From the NCBI GenBank assembly GCA_903927775.1, contig CAIYOE010000113.1, forward strand, positions 1-11,593: a stretch of DNA of 11,593 nucleotides, in the 5' to 3' direction. The stretch is from an uncultured Micrococcales bacterium. Its GTDB lineage: Bacteria; Actinomycetota; Actinomycetes; Actinomycetales; Microbacteriaceae. Under the pieces are notes generated by a model. The model saw only the letters and a program-made list of their open reading frames with translations. It was not told the origin of the DNA and made no database searches. Shown here one piece after another: positions 1-7,939 of this stretch (its first letter is position 1; each line of letters begins with the position of its first letter). A program made the translations under genes and the position numbers.

Positions 1-988
1 CGTTGATGCTGACATCGATGTTGTAAGGATCGAACTCGGCCGAGGTGGTGCCTACCGCCGCTAGCACGCGACCCCAGTTTGGGTCATTGCCAAACACGGC
101 TGCCTTGAAAAGGTTGTTGCGGGCGACCGAGCGTCCTACCTCAACCGCGTCGTCGTCGGAGGCGGCACCGACTACCTCGATATAAATGTCGTGGCTCGCA
201 CCCTCGGCATCGTGCATGAGCTGCTGAGCAAGGTCCTTGCAAAGATCGGTCAGAGCGTCTTGGAACTCGAACATCTCCGGGGTAAACCCTGAGGCACCGG
301 ACGCCATGTGCGTTACCGTGTCGTTGGTGCTCATGCAGCCATCGGAATCCAGTCGGTCGAAACTGACCCGAGTGGCGTTTCTTAGCGCCGCATCTAGCTG
401 GGCGGAGGTGAGAATCGCATCGGTGGTGATTACAACCAACATGGTTGCCAGCCCAGGGGCCAACATGCCAGCACCCTTGGCCATTCCACCGATGGACCAA
501 CCATCCTGGCTGGAAAAACTGGCTGTTTTACTGACCGAGTCTGTGGTCATGATTGCCAGAGCTGCATCCTTGCCGGATTCAGCCGTTGCTGACAGGACTG
601 CCGAGGCAGATGCCACACCGGAAACCAAAAGGTCGACCGGCAACTGCTTGCCGATTAAGCCAGTTGAGCAGACCATCACGTCGGCTGCCGCAACGCCAAG
701 GTTCGAGGCAACTGCCTCTGCCGTTGAATGAGTGGTTTGGAATCCCTGTGGTCCGGTGTAGCAGTTGGCTCCACCCGAGTTCAAAACAATAGCTTCGACC
801 TGGCCATCTTTGATGACTTCCTTGCTCCAGAGCACCGGGTTGGCCTGGCAGCGGTTGGTAGTGAAGACAGCCGCAGCGGCCTTTAGGGGACCCTGATTCA
901 CAACTAGCGCCAAGTCCTCGGCACCACTCTTTTTGATTCCGGCCTTTACTCCGGCTGCTACAAAGCCCTTGGCTACGGTTACGGTCAT
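1..988 (-). CDS. argJ: Bifunctional glutamate N-acetyltransferase / amino-acid acetyltransferase ArgJ (3' end missing)
   Basis: ArgJ moves the acetyl group from N-acetylornithine to glutamate in the cyclic arginine pathway; many family members also make N-acetylglutamate from acetyl-CoA. The window holds 329 codons of roughly 390; the C-terminal end lies beyond base 1. Visible family motifs are [13 protein letters not shown] (residues 70-82), [10 protein letters not shown] (108-117), [14 protein letters not shown] (171-184), [12 protein letters not shown] (214-225) and GNDPNWGR (300-307). ArgJ is made as a precursor that cuts itself before the Thr of the ATML motif; here that is Ala181/Thr182, and the Thr becomes the nucleophile. 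The ATG overlaps the argC stop (ATGA), and GGAG lies seven bases upstream inside argC, so the two are probably translationally coupled. The frame is open to the edge without damage. Whether it is mono- or bifunctional cannot be told from sequence alone. Confidence 0.96.
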   Translation of the reverse strand, partial: MTVTVAKGFVAAGVKAGIKKSGAEDLALVVNQGPLKAAAAVFTTNRCQANPVLWSKEVIKDGQVEAIVLNSGGANCYTGPQGFQTTHSTAEAVASNLGVAAADVMVCSTGLIGKQLPVDLLVSGVASASAVLSATAESGKDAALAIMTTDSVSKTASFSSQDGWSIGGMAKGAGMLAPGLATMLVVITTDAILTSAQLDAALRNATRVSFDRLDSDGCMSTNDTVTHMASGASGFTPEMFEFQDALTDLCKDLAQQLMHDAEGASHDIYIEVVGAASDDDAVEVGRSVARNNLFKAAVFGNDPNWGRVLAAVGTTSAEFDPYNIDVSIN

Positions 989-2034
989 GGGGCGACTCCG
1001 TTCACGGTTAGTCCGGTCTGTTCTGGCAGCCCGAGTGCGAGGTTCAAAGATTGCAATGCGGCTCCGGCAGTGCCCTTAACCATGTTGTCCAGGGCGCTCA
1101 CGATTACCACTCTGCCCGCGTGTTCATCCACGGTGAGACCGATCAGGCAGGTGTTGGCTCCCAGAGTGCTGCTGGTGGCCGGGTACTGCCCCACAGGCAA
1201 AACGTGCACAAACGGTTCGTTGGCGTAAGCCTGTTCAAACGCTGCCCGCACTTCATCGGCGGTAACTCCATCGGTGATTTTTGCAGTGTTCACGGCCAGG
1301 ATTCCCCTGGTCATTGGCACCAGGATCGGTGTGAAGTTCAGCTGTACGTCTGCCCCAAAAGCCTTGCGCAGGTTCTGCTCGATCTCGGGTGTGTGACGAT
1401 GGATTCCTCCCACGCCATAGGCCCAGGCCGAGTTCATTAGTTCGCTGGCTAGGAGTTCTGGCTTTGGTGTGCGACCCGCCCCCGAAGTACCCACAGCCAA
1501 AACAGAGACGATGTCGCGCGGCTGAATGACGCCAGCGGCTAACCCGGGGGCAAGGGCAAGAGTGATAGCCGTGGCATTGCAGCCGGGAACCGCGATGCGC
1601 TTTGCGCCGGATAGCTGCGAGCGCTGACGGCTTGCGCCGGCCTCGATGATTAGCTCCGGCATTCCGTAGGTCCAGGTTCCAGCGAACGAGCTGCCGTAAA
1701 AATGGTCCCAGTCGGCTTTTGATTCCAGACGGAAATCGGCACCGCAGTCTAGAACCAAAGTGTCTGCGCTAATCCAGGCAGCTACCTCGGCGCTCTTGGT
1801 GTGAGGCATTGCAAGGAACACGATGTCGTGGCCGGATAGGTTATGTGCATTCGTGTCCTGAAATACCAGGTCGGCAAACTGCAGCAAATGAGGGTGCAGC
1901 GCCGAGACAGGCTGGCCGGCATTGCTGTTGGCAGTTACGGTTTTGACCTGGAGTTGAGGATGCTGCGAAATCATTCGCAGCAGCTCGCCGCCCACATACC
2001 CGCTGGCGCCAGCAATGGCTACCGAATAAACCAT
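985..2034 (-). CDS. argC: N-acetyl-gamma-glutamyl-phosphate reductase ArgC
   Basis: ArgC carries out the NADPH-dependent reduction of N-acetylglutamyl-5-phosphate to the semialdehyde, the third step of arginine synthesis, in the cytosol. The 349-residue product has the normal family length. The N-terminus [16 protein letters not shown] (5-20) is the Rossmann dinucleotide loop; VPGCNATA (149-156) carries the catalytic Cys152; HRHTPEIEQ (212-220) is the conserved catalytic-region histidine motif. An ATG 75 bases upstream is also in frame, but it would overlap the pheT end and add 25 unconserved residues; the ATG chosen has AGGAG six to seven bases upstream. The gap to pheT is 52 bases and shows no terminator hairpin. 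A TAATCT at the pheT stop could be a weak -10, but without a -35. Read-through from pheST is therefore plausible. Confidence 0.97.
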   Translation of the reverse strand: MVYSVAIAGASGYVGGELLRMISQHPQLQVKTVTANSNAGQPVSALHPHLLQFADLVFQDTNAHNLSGHDIVFLAMPHTKSAEVAAWISADTLVLDCGADFRLESKADWDHFYGSSFAGTWTYGMPELIIEAGASRQRSQLSGAKRIAVPGCNATAITLALAPGLAAGVIQPRDIVSVLAVGTSGAGRTPKPELLASELMNSAWAYGVGGIHRHTPEIEQNLRKAFGADVQLNFTPILVPMTRGILAVNTAKITDGVTADEVRAAFEQAYANEPFVHVLPVGQYPATSSTLGANTCLIGLTVDEHAGRVVIVSALDNMVKGTAGAALQSLNLALGLPEQTGLTVNGVAP

Positions 2035-2086
2035 GTGGTTCTCCTGTCTGGGCTGTGCCGACTGTGCGCGATTCAGCGGGAAAAGA

Positions 2087-4624
2087 TTAAGCGCGAAGGG
2101 TTGCACCAAAGCGTTGGTTGGCCAGAGCCACCGCCGCGTCTCTGGAAACTGTTGCCTCTGCCTGGGTGAGGGTTCGATCCTCGGCTCGGAAACGCAACGC
2201 GAAGGTCAGCGACTTGAAACCAGGCTCAATGCCCTGGCCACGATAGTCGTCGGTCAGAGTGACAAGCTCTAGCAGCTGGCCGGCGCCTTGGCGAACCACC
2301 GCAAGCACCTCTGCAGCTGGAATCTCTGACTGCACCAAGAGCGAAACGTCTTGGGTTGCGGCTGGATAGGTGTTCACCTCTCCGGCCTGCACTACAGCCG
2401 GAGCAACTGCACCTAGAAGATCCAGGTTGATTTCGAAAACACAGACCTTGCGTGGCAGGTGGTTTTGCACAGCCAGCGCTGGGTCTAGTTCACCCGCGTA
2501 ACCAACAACCTGCTGACCCTCAGATGTGGTCACAAAAAGCTCTGCGGTGCGCCCAGGGTGGAAGCCCTTTGGTGAAGCCTGGCGAACCTCTAGGTTGGCA
2601 CCCACCGCAAAAGCAGCGACCTTAGCGGCCTGAATGGCATCTGCGTAGCTTGCCGGAATACCCTTGAATCCCACCTGATCCGAGAGACGGTCACCGATGA
2701 ACACACCGGCCAGGAACTTAGGTTGGTCCGGGACCGTGGCGTTAAGACTATCTAGAACCTTAGGCTCGGGCCGTTCGTTGCCAATAGGCAACTTTCCGTT
2801 GTTGCTCACCGGCTGATGCGGGTGGAAGACCGAACCGATTTCGTAAATGGCCAGGTTGGTTAGGCCGCGCGAGTTGTTGCGCGCTGCCGCCTCGACCAGG
2901 GCTGGTAAAAGCGAGACTCGCATGTTCGAGGCCTGGCCCTGAAGCGGGTTAGCCAGCTTGACTGCCAGCGGCGTTTCCGAGCCCTCAAGGCCGGTGACTG
3001 CAACCCAGTCCAGCTGTTCGTCGGTAACAAACGGATAGTTCAGGACCTCTACCAGACCGGCCGCCGCCAGCGCATTGGCAACCTTGCGGCGCTGTACCTG
3101 GGCGCGTGTCAAACCGCGACCCGGAGGAGCCACCGGGAGCCGGGCGGGGATACGCTCGTATCCGTTGATGCGAGCAATTTCCTCGACCAGGTCTGTCTTG
3201 TGAGTAAGGTCTGGACGCCAGGTCGGGGGAATCACTTCGAAACCGCCGTCGAAATGGGCGACAACGCAACCTACATCGCGAAGCGACGCACCGATTTCAT
3301 CGATGGTGTATTCGATACCAACGTGATCCTGCGCGAATGTCTCTGGGAGCCAAATCTTTGGCTGCGGGTCATAGGCGCGGAAGTCCGCTCCAAACCACTG
3401 TGCTTCGCCGCGGGCATGCACCTCTAGCAACTGCACTACTCGGGCAGCAGCAAACTTGGCAACCGAGTGGTCCACACCACGTTCAAAACGCTTAGAGGCC
3501 TCGGACGGCAACTTGTGGCGACGAGCCGAGCGGGCGATTGAGATCGGGTCGAAGTTGGCCGCCTCAATCATGACGTTCTTGGTCGAGTCGGAAACCTCGG
3601 TGCTTAGCCCACCCATGACACCGGCAAGCCCGATTGGTCCGGAGTCGTCTGCGATCACTAGGTCTTCGGGGTGCAACTTGCGAGTCTGGCCATCGAGCGT
3701 TACCAGGGTCTCACCCTTGGCTGCACGACGAACCTGCATTTTGCCCTGGATTTTGTCGAAGTCGTAGGCGTGAATCGGCTGACCGAGTTCCAGCATCACA
3801 TAGTTGGTGATGTCTACGATCAGGCTGATCGAACGCATTCCAGCAAGCTTGAGGCGTGAAATCATCCATGGTGGGGTGGGGCGGGTGGCGTCTACGCCGG
3901 TTACCTCGCGCAGTACAAACCGGATACAACCCTTTCGATCACGGATATCGCCAGCCGGGTCGATAACAACTTCGTAGCCGCTGGTGGACTGAGGCTCGGC
4001 GTTGCCTACTGGGTCGCGGAACTGAGAGCCGGTGGCGTGCGAATACTCGCGGGCGATACCGCGAATGCTTAGGCAGTAACCGCGGTCTGGGGTTACATTT
4101 ACCTCGGCTGCCTGGTCGGCTAGTGACAGAAGATCAATGGCATCGGTACCCACCTTTGGGTCTAGGCCCATTTGCTGCAAACGCAGGATGCCGCCGTGAT
4201 CGTCGTTTAGCCCAAGTTCGCGGCCGCTGGCCATCATGCCATCGGAAACGTGCCCGTAGGTCTTGCGAGCGGCAATGTGGAAGTCGCCGGGAAGAGTTGC
4301 ACCAGGAAGGCAAACCACAACTTTGTCGTCTATTTCAAAGTTTGACGCACCGCAAACAATTCCGCGGATATCGGCCCCGCCATCGGCGGCCGCTTCTCCA
4401 TGCGGTGCAACCCTCACCTGAGTCCAGCGGATGGTTTTGCCGTTGGCCTGAGGTTCCTCAACGAATTCCAAGACTTTGCCAACCACCAGAGGGCCGGTCA
4501 CTTCAAACTTGTGAACGCCTTCTTCTTCGAGGCCAACTTTAACCAGTTCGGCCATAACCGAATCGGGGGTGGCGTCTCCTGGCAGGTCTACGTACTCTGC
4601 CAACCAACTCAACGGAACGCGCAT
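2087..4624 (-). CDS. pheT: Phenylalanine-tRNA ligase beta subunit PheT
   Basis: PheT is the large subunit of the alpha2-beta2 phenylalanyl-tRNA synthetase; it binds tRNA-Phe and carries the editing site that clears mischarged Tyr-tRNA. At 845 residues it is slightly long but within the family range. Domains in order: N-terminal start plus EMAP/OB-type tRNA-binding domain (about 40-155), B3/B4 editing region (about 215-390, with [18 protein letters not shown] at 271-288, GVMGG at 335-339 and RFERGVD at 379-385), B5 (about 425-495, with [20 protein letters not shown] at 467-486), the inactive synthetase-like core, and a ferredoxin-fold anticodon-binding domain at 751-845. Its ATG shares one base with the pheS stop (TAATG), and no strong Shine-Dalgarno is visible, which suggests reinitiation after pheS and balanced subunit output. 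The frame is intact. Confidence 0.98.
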   Translation of the reverse strand: MRVPLSWLAEYVDLPGDATPDSVMAELVKVGLEEEGVHKFEVTGPLVVGKVLEFVEEPQANGKTIRWTQVRVAPHGEAAADGGADIRGIVCGASNFEIDDKVVVCLPGATLPGDFHIAARKTYGHVSDGMMASGRELGLNDDHGGILRLQQMGLDPKVGTDAIDLLSLADQAAEVNVTPDRGYCLSIRGIAREYSHATGSQFRDPVGNAEPQSTSGYEVVIDPAGDIRDRKGCIRFVLREVTGVDATRPTPPWMISRLKLAGMRSISLIVDITNYVMLELGQPIHAYDFDKIQGKMQVRRAAKGETLVTLDGQTRKLHPEDLVIADDSGPIGLAGVMGGLSTEVSDSTKNVMIEAANFDPISIARSARRHKLPSEASKRFERGVDHSVAKFAAARVVQLLEVHARGEAQWFGADFRAYDPQPKIWLPETFAQDHVGIEYTIDEIGASLRDVGCVVAHFDGGFEVIPPTWRPDLTHKTDLVEEIARINGYERIPARLPVAPPGRGLTRAQVQRRKVANALAAAGLVEVLNYPFVTDEQLDWVAVTGLEGSETPLAVKLANPLQGQASNMRVSLLPALVEAAARNNSRGLTNLAIYEIGSVFHPHQPVSNNGKLPIGNERPEPKVLDSLNATVPDQPKFLAGVFIGDRLSDQVGFKGIPASYADAIQAAKVAAFAVGANLEVRQASPKGFHPGRTAELFVTTSEGQQVVGYAGELDPALAVQNHLPRKVCVFEINLDLLGAVAPAVVQAGEVNTYPAATQDVSLLVQSEIPAAEVLAVVRQGAGQLLELVTLTDDYRGQGIEPGFKSLTFALRFRAEDRTLTQAEATVSRDAAVALANQRFGATLRA

Positions 4625-5664
4625 TACAGCACCAATCCAAACTGCTCGCTGAAACGCACATCGGCCTCGACCATGTCGTGCATGTCTTTTACATCGTTGC
4701 GGAACATCAAAGTGCGTTCGATACCCATGCCAAAGGCAAAGCCCGAATACTCCTCGGGGTCAATTCCTGCAGCCTTCAAAACATTCGGGTTGACCATGCC
4801 GCAACCGCCCCACTCCACCCAGCGGGCGCCACCTTTTGCTCCAGGGTGCCAAACGTCTAGCTCGGCCGAAGGCTCGGTGAAAGGGAAAAAACTTGGGCGC
4901 AGACGAATCTTCGCCTCAGGTCCAAACATGCTTCTAGCAAAGTGCTCGAGGGTACCCCGGAGGTCTGCCATGGTCAGACCCTTATCAATGGCTAGGCCTT
5001 CTACCTGGTGGAATACCGGGGTGTGGGTGGCGTCTAGTTCATCGGTGCGGAATACGCGACCCGGGCACAGCACAAAGATAGGAACCTCGCGGTCCAGCAT
5101 GGAACGAACCTGAACTGGAGAAGTGTGGGTACGAAGAACCAAGTGGGACTCAATCGGGTCCACAAAGAAGGTGTCCTGCATGGCTCGGGCCGGGTGGTCT
5201 TCGTCGAAGTTAAGGGCATCGAAGTTGAACCATTCGTTCTCAACCTCTGGGCCTTCGGCGATCTCCCAACCCATACCCACGAACACGTCGCTGATGGTCT
5301 CCTGAAGCAAGGCAAGCGGGTGGCGGGCACCGATGCGGGCGGTGGCCGGAGCCGCGGTCACGTCTACAAATTCAGCCGCCAACTTGGCGCGCTCCTCGAG
5401 GACTGCCAACTCGGCTTCCTTTGAGGCGTATGCCTGACTAATGGCGCCACGGGCTTGGCCTACCAGCTTGCCAGCCTCGGCTTTGAACTCCTGTGGAATC
5501 TTGCCCAACTGAGAGTTGAGTGCCACGATTTGCGATTGCTCGCCCATGATGGAACCGCGTGCAGCCTTTAGAGCGGCCAGATCGACGGCGGCTTCAACCG
5601 AAGCCAACGCGTGATCCACGGCTTGCTGAACAGCTTGGGCAGAGATTGGATTCAGGTTAGACAT
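4624..5664 (-). CDS. pheS: Phenylalanine-tRNA ligase alpha subunit PheS
   Basis: PheS is the catalytic subunit of phenylalanyl-tRNA synthetase; it activates phenylalanine with ATP and transfers it to tRNA-Phe. The 346-residue protein is of normal length. Residues 1-100 form the expected N-terminal coiled coil; class II motifs follow: motif 1 around GMGWEIAEGPEVENEWFNFD (130-149), LVLRTHTSPVQVRSM (175-189), motif 2 FRTDELDATHTPVFHQVEG (205-223), and motif 3 GFAFGMGIERTLMFRNDVKD (308-327). The start is preceded by no good Shine-Dalgarno, but TAAACT sits nine bases upstream of the ATG in a 30-base gap after the methyltransferase gene, so a near-leaderless start is possible in addition to read-through. 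No T-box or Phe-rich leader is visible. Confidence 0.98.
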   Translation of the reverse strand: MSNLNPISAQAVQQAVDHALASVEAAVDLAALKAARGSIMGEQSQIVALNSQLGKIPQEFKAEAGKLVGQARGAISQAYASKEAELAVLEERAKLAAEFVDVTAAPATARIGARHPLALLQETISDVFVGMGWEIAEGPEVENEWFNFDALNFDEDHPARAMQDTFFVDPIESHLVLRTHTSPVQVRSMLDREVPIFVLCPGRVFRTDELDATHTPVFHQVEGLAIDKGLTMADLRGTLEHFARSMFGPEAKIRLRPSFFPFTEPSAELDVWHPGAKGGARWVEWGGCGMVNPNVLKAAGIDPEEYSGFAFGMGIERTLMFRNDVKDMHDMVEADVRFSEQFGLVL

Positions 5665-5673
5665 AAGGTCTTA

Positions 5674-5679
5674 AGTTTA
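5674..5679 (-). promoter_or_regulatory. Possible -10 element for pheST (TAAACT)
   Basis: TAAACT fits the actinobacterial TANNNT -10 pattern and lies nine bases before the pheS ATG, a spacing that would give a leaderless or nearly leaderless mRNA. It is part of a 13-base sequence (TCGGTAAACTTAA) found again at the hisC end. No convincing -35 is seen at 16-19 bases upstream, so this is a weak call. Confidence 0.3.
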
Positions 5680-5694
5680 CCGAGGCGATTTGGC

Positions 5695-6492
5695 TCAGGC
5701 TTGGTTTTGCGCAAAGGCGGAGGCATAAAGGCAAACACTTGCCGCCGTAGCCAGGTTCAGACTTTCGGCTGCTCCGTAAATTGGCACGCCTACCACTTTG
5801 TCTACTAACTCAAGCGTTTCTGGTTCGAAACCCCAGGCTTCGTTGCCGAAAACCCAAGCGGTTGGTTGCTGCAGGGTCTGGGCAGGCAGATCTGGAATCC
5901 ACTCGCCGCCACCGTCGGCCGCGAAAACCTGCAGGCCGGCCGCGCGCAGGGCATCGATGGCCTCTTCGACTGGGACTTCGACCGCAAAAGGAAGGTGAAA
6001 GATAGATCCGGTGGTGGAGCGAACCACCTTGGAGTTGTAGACATCTACGCTGCTGGTGGTGAAAATGACGGCGTCTGCGCCAGCGGCATCTGCCGCGCGA
6101 AGCACGGTTCCAGCGTTACCCGGGTCTCTGACCTGAGACAGCACTGCAACCAACTTTGGCTTGGCGGCAATTACCTCGGCCAGACTTACGTCTACCTTCT
6201 GGCAGACCGCCACAACACCTTGTGGAGTAGTGGTGTCGCACATGGCGCGTAGTACGTCGTTGCTAACCAAGACCAAGTCGATGCGAGCTTTTTTGGCACG
6301 CTCAAATAGTTCCGGGTAGCGCTCTACGCATTCTGGGGTGGCGTAAAGCTCGACTACTAGCTTGGGGCGGTTCAGGACCTCTTTAAGGCCCTGCGGCCCC
6401 TCAAGCAGAAAGAGCCCGGTCAATGACCGGGCGTCTTTCTTAGAGAGCTTTGCGACCCCTTTTACCAAACTGGATTTAGGGTCGATCAGCAT
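5695..6492 (-). CDS. SpoU/TrmH-family RNA (ribose-2'-O) methyltransferase
   Basis: This belongs to the SpoU branch of the SPOUT superfamily, knotted SAM-dependent enzymes that methylate the 2'-O of a ribose in rRNA or tRNA. The 265-residue protein has a short N-terminal substrate-binding domain (about 1-105, with the FLLEG strand at 28-32) and the catalytic domain with all three signature motifs: motif 1 RDPGNAGTVLRAADAAGAD (122-140, catalytic Arg132 and Asn126), motif 2 VFGNEAWGF (214-222), and motif 3 VPIYGAAESLNLATAAS (236-252), which builds the knot and SAM pocket. It starts five bases after the rplT stop and ends 30 bases before pheS, so it sits in line with the ribosomal operon. The position beside rplT suggests a 23S rRNA target, but the exact nucleotide cannot be told. 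A strong inverted repeat lies inside codons 18-29. Confidence 0.93.
   Translation of the reverse strand: MLIDPKSSLVKGVAKLSKKDARSLTGLFLLEGPQGLKEVLNRPKLVVELYATPECVERYPELFERAKKARIDLVLVSNDVLRAMCDTTTPQGVVAVCQKVDVSLAEVIAAKPKLVAVLSQVRDPGNAGTVLRAADAAGADAVIFTTSSVDVYNSKVVRSTTGSIFHLPFAVEVPVEEAIDALRAAGLQVFAADGGGEWIPDLPAQTLQQPTAWVFGNEAWGFEPETLELVDKVVGVPIYGAAESLNLATAASVCLYASAFAQNQA
6407..6440 (-). terminator. Terminator-like inverted repeat inside the methyltransferase coding region
   Basis: Two 16-base arms pair perfectly apart from one bulged base: AGAAAGA + GCCCGGTCA on one side, TGACCGGGC + TCTTTCT on the other, with a one-base centre (in practice a loop of three). The form is that of an intrinsic terminator: an A-rich flank, GC-rich stem, then TCTTTCT. 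It is about 60-90 bases beyond the rplT stop and works on either strand by symmetry. It encodes residues KKDARSLTGLFL of the methyltransferase, so it lies within a gene. Whether it really terminates or attenuates transcription is inference; the pairing is directly visible. Confidence 0.5.
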
Positions 6493-6497
6493 TGAAA

Positions 6498-6881
6498 CTA
6501 CTTGACCTTTGGAGCCGAGGTGTCTGCTGGAAGAGCTGCCTTAGCAGATGCAACCAGGCTTGCGAAGGTAGCTGCATCGTTAACAGCTAGGTCAGCAAGG
6601 ATACGACGGTCAACAGTGATTCCAGCAAGGCTTAGGCCCTGGATGAAACGGTTGTAGGTCATGTTGTTTAGGCGTGCAGCCGCGTTGATACGCTGGATCC
6701 AAAGACGACGGAAGTTGCTCTTGCGGTCTTTGCGGTCGTTGTATGCGTAGACATACGAGTGCAGCAACTGCTGCTTTGCCATACGGTACAGGCGCGAACG
6801 CTGTCCGCGGTAGCCGTGTGCACGCTCTAGTACGGTACGACGCTTCTTAGCACCGTTAACCGCGTTTTTTACTCTTGCCAT
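6498..6881 (-). CDS. rplT: Large ribosomal subunit protein bL20
   Basis: bL20 binds 23S rRNA early in assembly of the 50S subunit. The product is 127 residues, the usual size or slightly longer at the C-terminus. The basic N-terminal tail ([15 protein letters not shown]), the [19 protein letters not shown] segment and [12 protein letters not shown] (59-70 region) are characteristic of the family. The last dozen residues ([10 protein letters not shown]) are a loose extension. An AGGAG stands 11 bases before the ATG, somewhat farther than ideal. The gene follows rpmI by 38 bases in the conserved infC-rpmI-rplT order. In E. coli and Bacillus L20 represses its own operon; no such binding site could be identified here by eye. 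Confidence 0.98.
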   Translation of the reverse strand: MARVKNAVNGAKKRRTVLERAHGYRGQRSRLYRMAKQQLLHSYVYAYNDRKDRKSNFRRLWIQRINAAARLNNMTYNRFIQGLSLAGITVDRRILADLAVNDAATFASLVASAKAALPADTSAPKVK

Positions 6882-6919
6882 TGTTTTCTAAGCTCCTAAA
6901 TAAAAAGATGGGCTGGCGA

Positions 6920-7114
6920 CTAGTGGCCGAGCTGCTTCTTGATGGTCTTGAAGTCTGCTGCCGATACAACCTGGTCGACGTTTAGACGACGGGTACGACG
7001 GCTCGACTTGTGCTCAAGGTTGTGGCGCATGTTGATCTGCTGCTTCATGAGCTTGCCGCTACCGGTGAAGCGGAAACGCTTCTTGGCACCCGAGTGGGTC
7101 TTCTGCTTAGGCAT
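6920..7114 (-). CDS. rpmI: Large ribosomal subunit protein bL35
   Basis: bL35 is a small, very basic 50S protein. The 64-residue product matches the family throughout: [20 protein letters not shown] at the N-terminus, then KHSS-type basic motif ([10 protein letters not shown]) in the middle and a short acidic-basic tail. Its ATG lies inside the last codons of infC, with an eight-base overlap in a different frame, and GGAG stands just upstream inside infC. Translation of rpmI is therefore likely tied to that of infC. Confidence 0.98.
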   Translation of the reverse strand: MPKQKTHSGAKKRFRFTGSGKLMKQQINMRHNLEHKSSRRTRRLNVDQVVSAADFKTIKKQLGH

Positions 7115-7745
7115 TGCTTTCTCCTGTTTTCTCTTCGGCCACGGCGGCCGATTCGGTTGGTTCGGTGGTTGCTACCGGGGCAACTGCGCCAGCAGTCTTC
7201 TCGGCGGCACGCTTGGCTTCGGCTTTTGCCTCTGCCTTGTTCTTAAGTGGACCGATAACCATCACCATGTTGCGGCCATCGATCGAAGGTGAAGACTCGA
7301 TAGCGCCCAGGGTGTTGACTTCTTCGGCAAGTTTCTGAAGCAGTTTGATGCCCATCTCTGGGCGGGACTGCTCACGTCCGCGGAAAACCACGATGACCTT
7401 CACCTTGTCGCCGGCCTTGAGGAACTTCTCAATTTGGCCGCGCTTGGTTCCGTAGTCGTGGTCGTCGATCTTTAGTCCAAAACGAACTGTCTTGAGCACG
7501 GTGTTGACCTGGTTCTTGCGAGCCTCGCGAACCTTCTGCGCGGCTTCGTACTTGAACTTGCCAAAGTCCATCAGCTTTGCAACCGGAGGCTTTGACATTG
7601 GGGCGACCTCGACTAGGTCTAGGTCCTGCTCTTGCGCCATGCGCAAGGCGTCTTCAATACGGACAACACCAATTTGCTCACCGGCTGGGCCAACAAGGCG
7701 AACCTCTGGCACGCGGATGCGCTCGTTGATACGTGGATCGCTGAT
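7107..7745 (-). CDS. infC: Translation initiation factor IF-3 (ATC start codon)
   Basis: IF3 binds the 30S subunit, keeps it apart from 50S and checks the start codon and initiator tRNA. From ATC at 7745 the product is 212 residues: N-terminal domain with [18 protein letters not shown] (2-19), linker [20 protein letters not shown] (57-76), C-terminal domain with [12 protein letters not shown] (121-132) and [12 protein letters not shown] (155-166), then an Ala/Lys/Glu-rich tail (167-212) beyond the conserved fold. The ATC is chosen because the conserved [10 protein letters not shown] segment lies before the first GTG (7712), a TAG stop stands two codons upstream of the ATC, and AGGAG is placed six bases before it. 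A shorter protein from GTG 7712 would lose this segment. Rare AUU/AUC/AUA starts are a known trait of infC and underlie its self-control in E. coli. Confidence 0.95.
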   Translation of the reverse strand: MSDPRINERIRVPEVRLVGPAGEQIGVVRIEDALRMAQEQDLDLVEVAPMSKPPVAKLMDFGKFKYEAAQKVREARKNQVNTVLKTVRFGLKIDDHDYGTKRGQIEKFLKAGDKVKVIVVFRGREQSRPEMGIKLLQKLAEEVNTLGAIESSPSIDGRNMVMVIGPLKNKAEAKAEAKRAAEKTAGAVAPVATTEPTESAAVAEEKTGESNA

Positions 7746-7756
7746 CTGCTACTCCT
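7743..7756 (-). promoter_or_regulatory. Shine-Dalgarno and ATC start of infC
   Basis: AGGAG (7756-7752), six-base spacer and ATC (7745-7743). The reading frame is closed directly upstream by TAG codons at 7751-7749 and 7757-7755, so no ATG, GTG or TTG is available that would include the conserved IF3 N-terminus. This pairing of a strong ribosome site with a poor start codon is what allows IF3 to repress its own translation in E. coli; the same control here is inference. Confidence 0.8.
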
Positions 7757-7904
7757 ATGACGTGACGAAACGGCCACGCACAGGGCAGGTGCCCTAATAA
7801 CGCACAGAACTGAAAGTTCAAAAAGCTTACCCGGCCGTCTTTTAGAGCGACGATCGCGGGTGGGAAATGAATCCACTTCTGACCAGGGCAAGCCCCGGAG
7901 CCAT
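7746..7904 (-). promoter_or_regulatory. infC 5' leader (about 159 bases if transcription starts near 7904)
   Basis: The stretch between the putative start and infC holds several small hairpins: CCGGGG-CTTG-CCCTGG (7898-7883, with one G-U pair and a CUUG tetraloop), GAACT-TTC-AGTTC (7819-7807) and AGGGC-ACCT-GCCCT (7795-7782). CTGTGCG occurs twice (7807-7801 and 7783-7777), flanking the last hairpin. A 20-codon ORF occupies its 5' part. No clear intrinsic terminator (GC stem plus U tract) was found, and no known riboswitch or ribosomal-protein leader was recognised. Confidence 0.4.
7842..7904 (-). CDS. Putative leaderless upstream ORF in the infC leader (20 aa)
   Basis: ATG at 7904 opens a 20-codon ORF (begins MAPGLALVRSG, ends HPRSSL) closed by TAA at 7844-7842, nearly 100 bases before infC. 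The ATG is five bases after the TAGGCT -10 candidate, so the mRNA could start at or very near the ATG and be read without a Shine-Dalgarno, as is common in actinobacteria. The peptide has no run of one amino acid of the kind seen in attenuator leaders, and its early codons also form the CUUG-loop hairpin. It may be a regulatory uORF or chance; only expression data can tell. Confidence 0.3.
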   Translation of the reverse strand: MAPGLALVRSGFISHPRSSL

Positions 7905-7908
7905 GGGA

Positions 7909-7914
7909 TAGCCT
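7909..7914 (+). promoter_or_regulatory. Candidate -10 (TAGCCT) for the DUF1844 gene
   Basis: TAGCCT fits TANNNT and overlaps the minus-strand -10 by five bases, making a shared, nearly palindromic element. Seven bases after it comes ATG 7922, the usual distance to a transcription start, so a leaderless transcript is possible. No good -35 is seen 16-19 bases upstream. Confidence 0.4.
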
Positions 7915-7939
7915 AGCAGAGATGGTTTGGCTTAGTAAA
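7910..7939 (-). promoter_or_regulatory. Candidate infC operon promoter (TTTACT - 18 bp - TAGGCT)
   Basis: TTTACT (7939-7934) shares four of six bases with TTGACA, and TAGGCT (7915-7910) fits TANNNT; the spacer is 18 bases. The site lies in the only divergent intergenic region of the window, upstream of infC, where a promoter is needed. Its -10 sits within TAGCCTA, which reads as a -10 on both strands. Confidence 0.5.

Noticed and set aside
237..731. Plus-strand ORF of 164 codons, and a minus-strand ORF at 141-500
   Set aside because: Both lie over argJ, whose motifs run without a break through the region in another frame.
2071..2080. ATTCA/TGAAT near the argC start as an ArgR operator
   Set aside because: Only one half-site is present; no second half at the spacing of an ARG box was found.
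2035..2109. 25-residue N-terminal extension of ArgC from ATG 2109
   Set aside because: It would overlap the pheT end, contains no conserved residues, and bypasses the AGGAG placed before ATG 2034.
4400..5113. Plus-strand ORF of 237 codons
   Set aside because: It is antisense to pheT/pheS, which are certain. The product has no recognisable motif and a composition typical of a shadow frame.
5665..5694. Attenuator, T-box or Phe leader peptide before pheS
   Set aside because: The gap is 30 bases, with no Phe-rich ORF, no T-box sequence and no alternative stems.
7842..7866. Intrinsic terminator formed by AAAAG...CTTTTT in the infC leader
   Set aside because: The pairing is five A-U/G-C pairs around a 13-base loop with no GC-rich stem; too weak to call.
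7619..7891. Minus-strand ORF of 90 codons spanning the infC leader and 5' end
   Set aside because: It begins with TTG, has no ribosome site, overlaps infC in another frame, and its Arg/Ser-rich product resembles nothing known.
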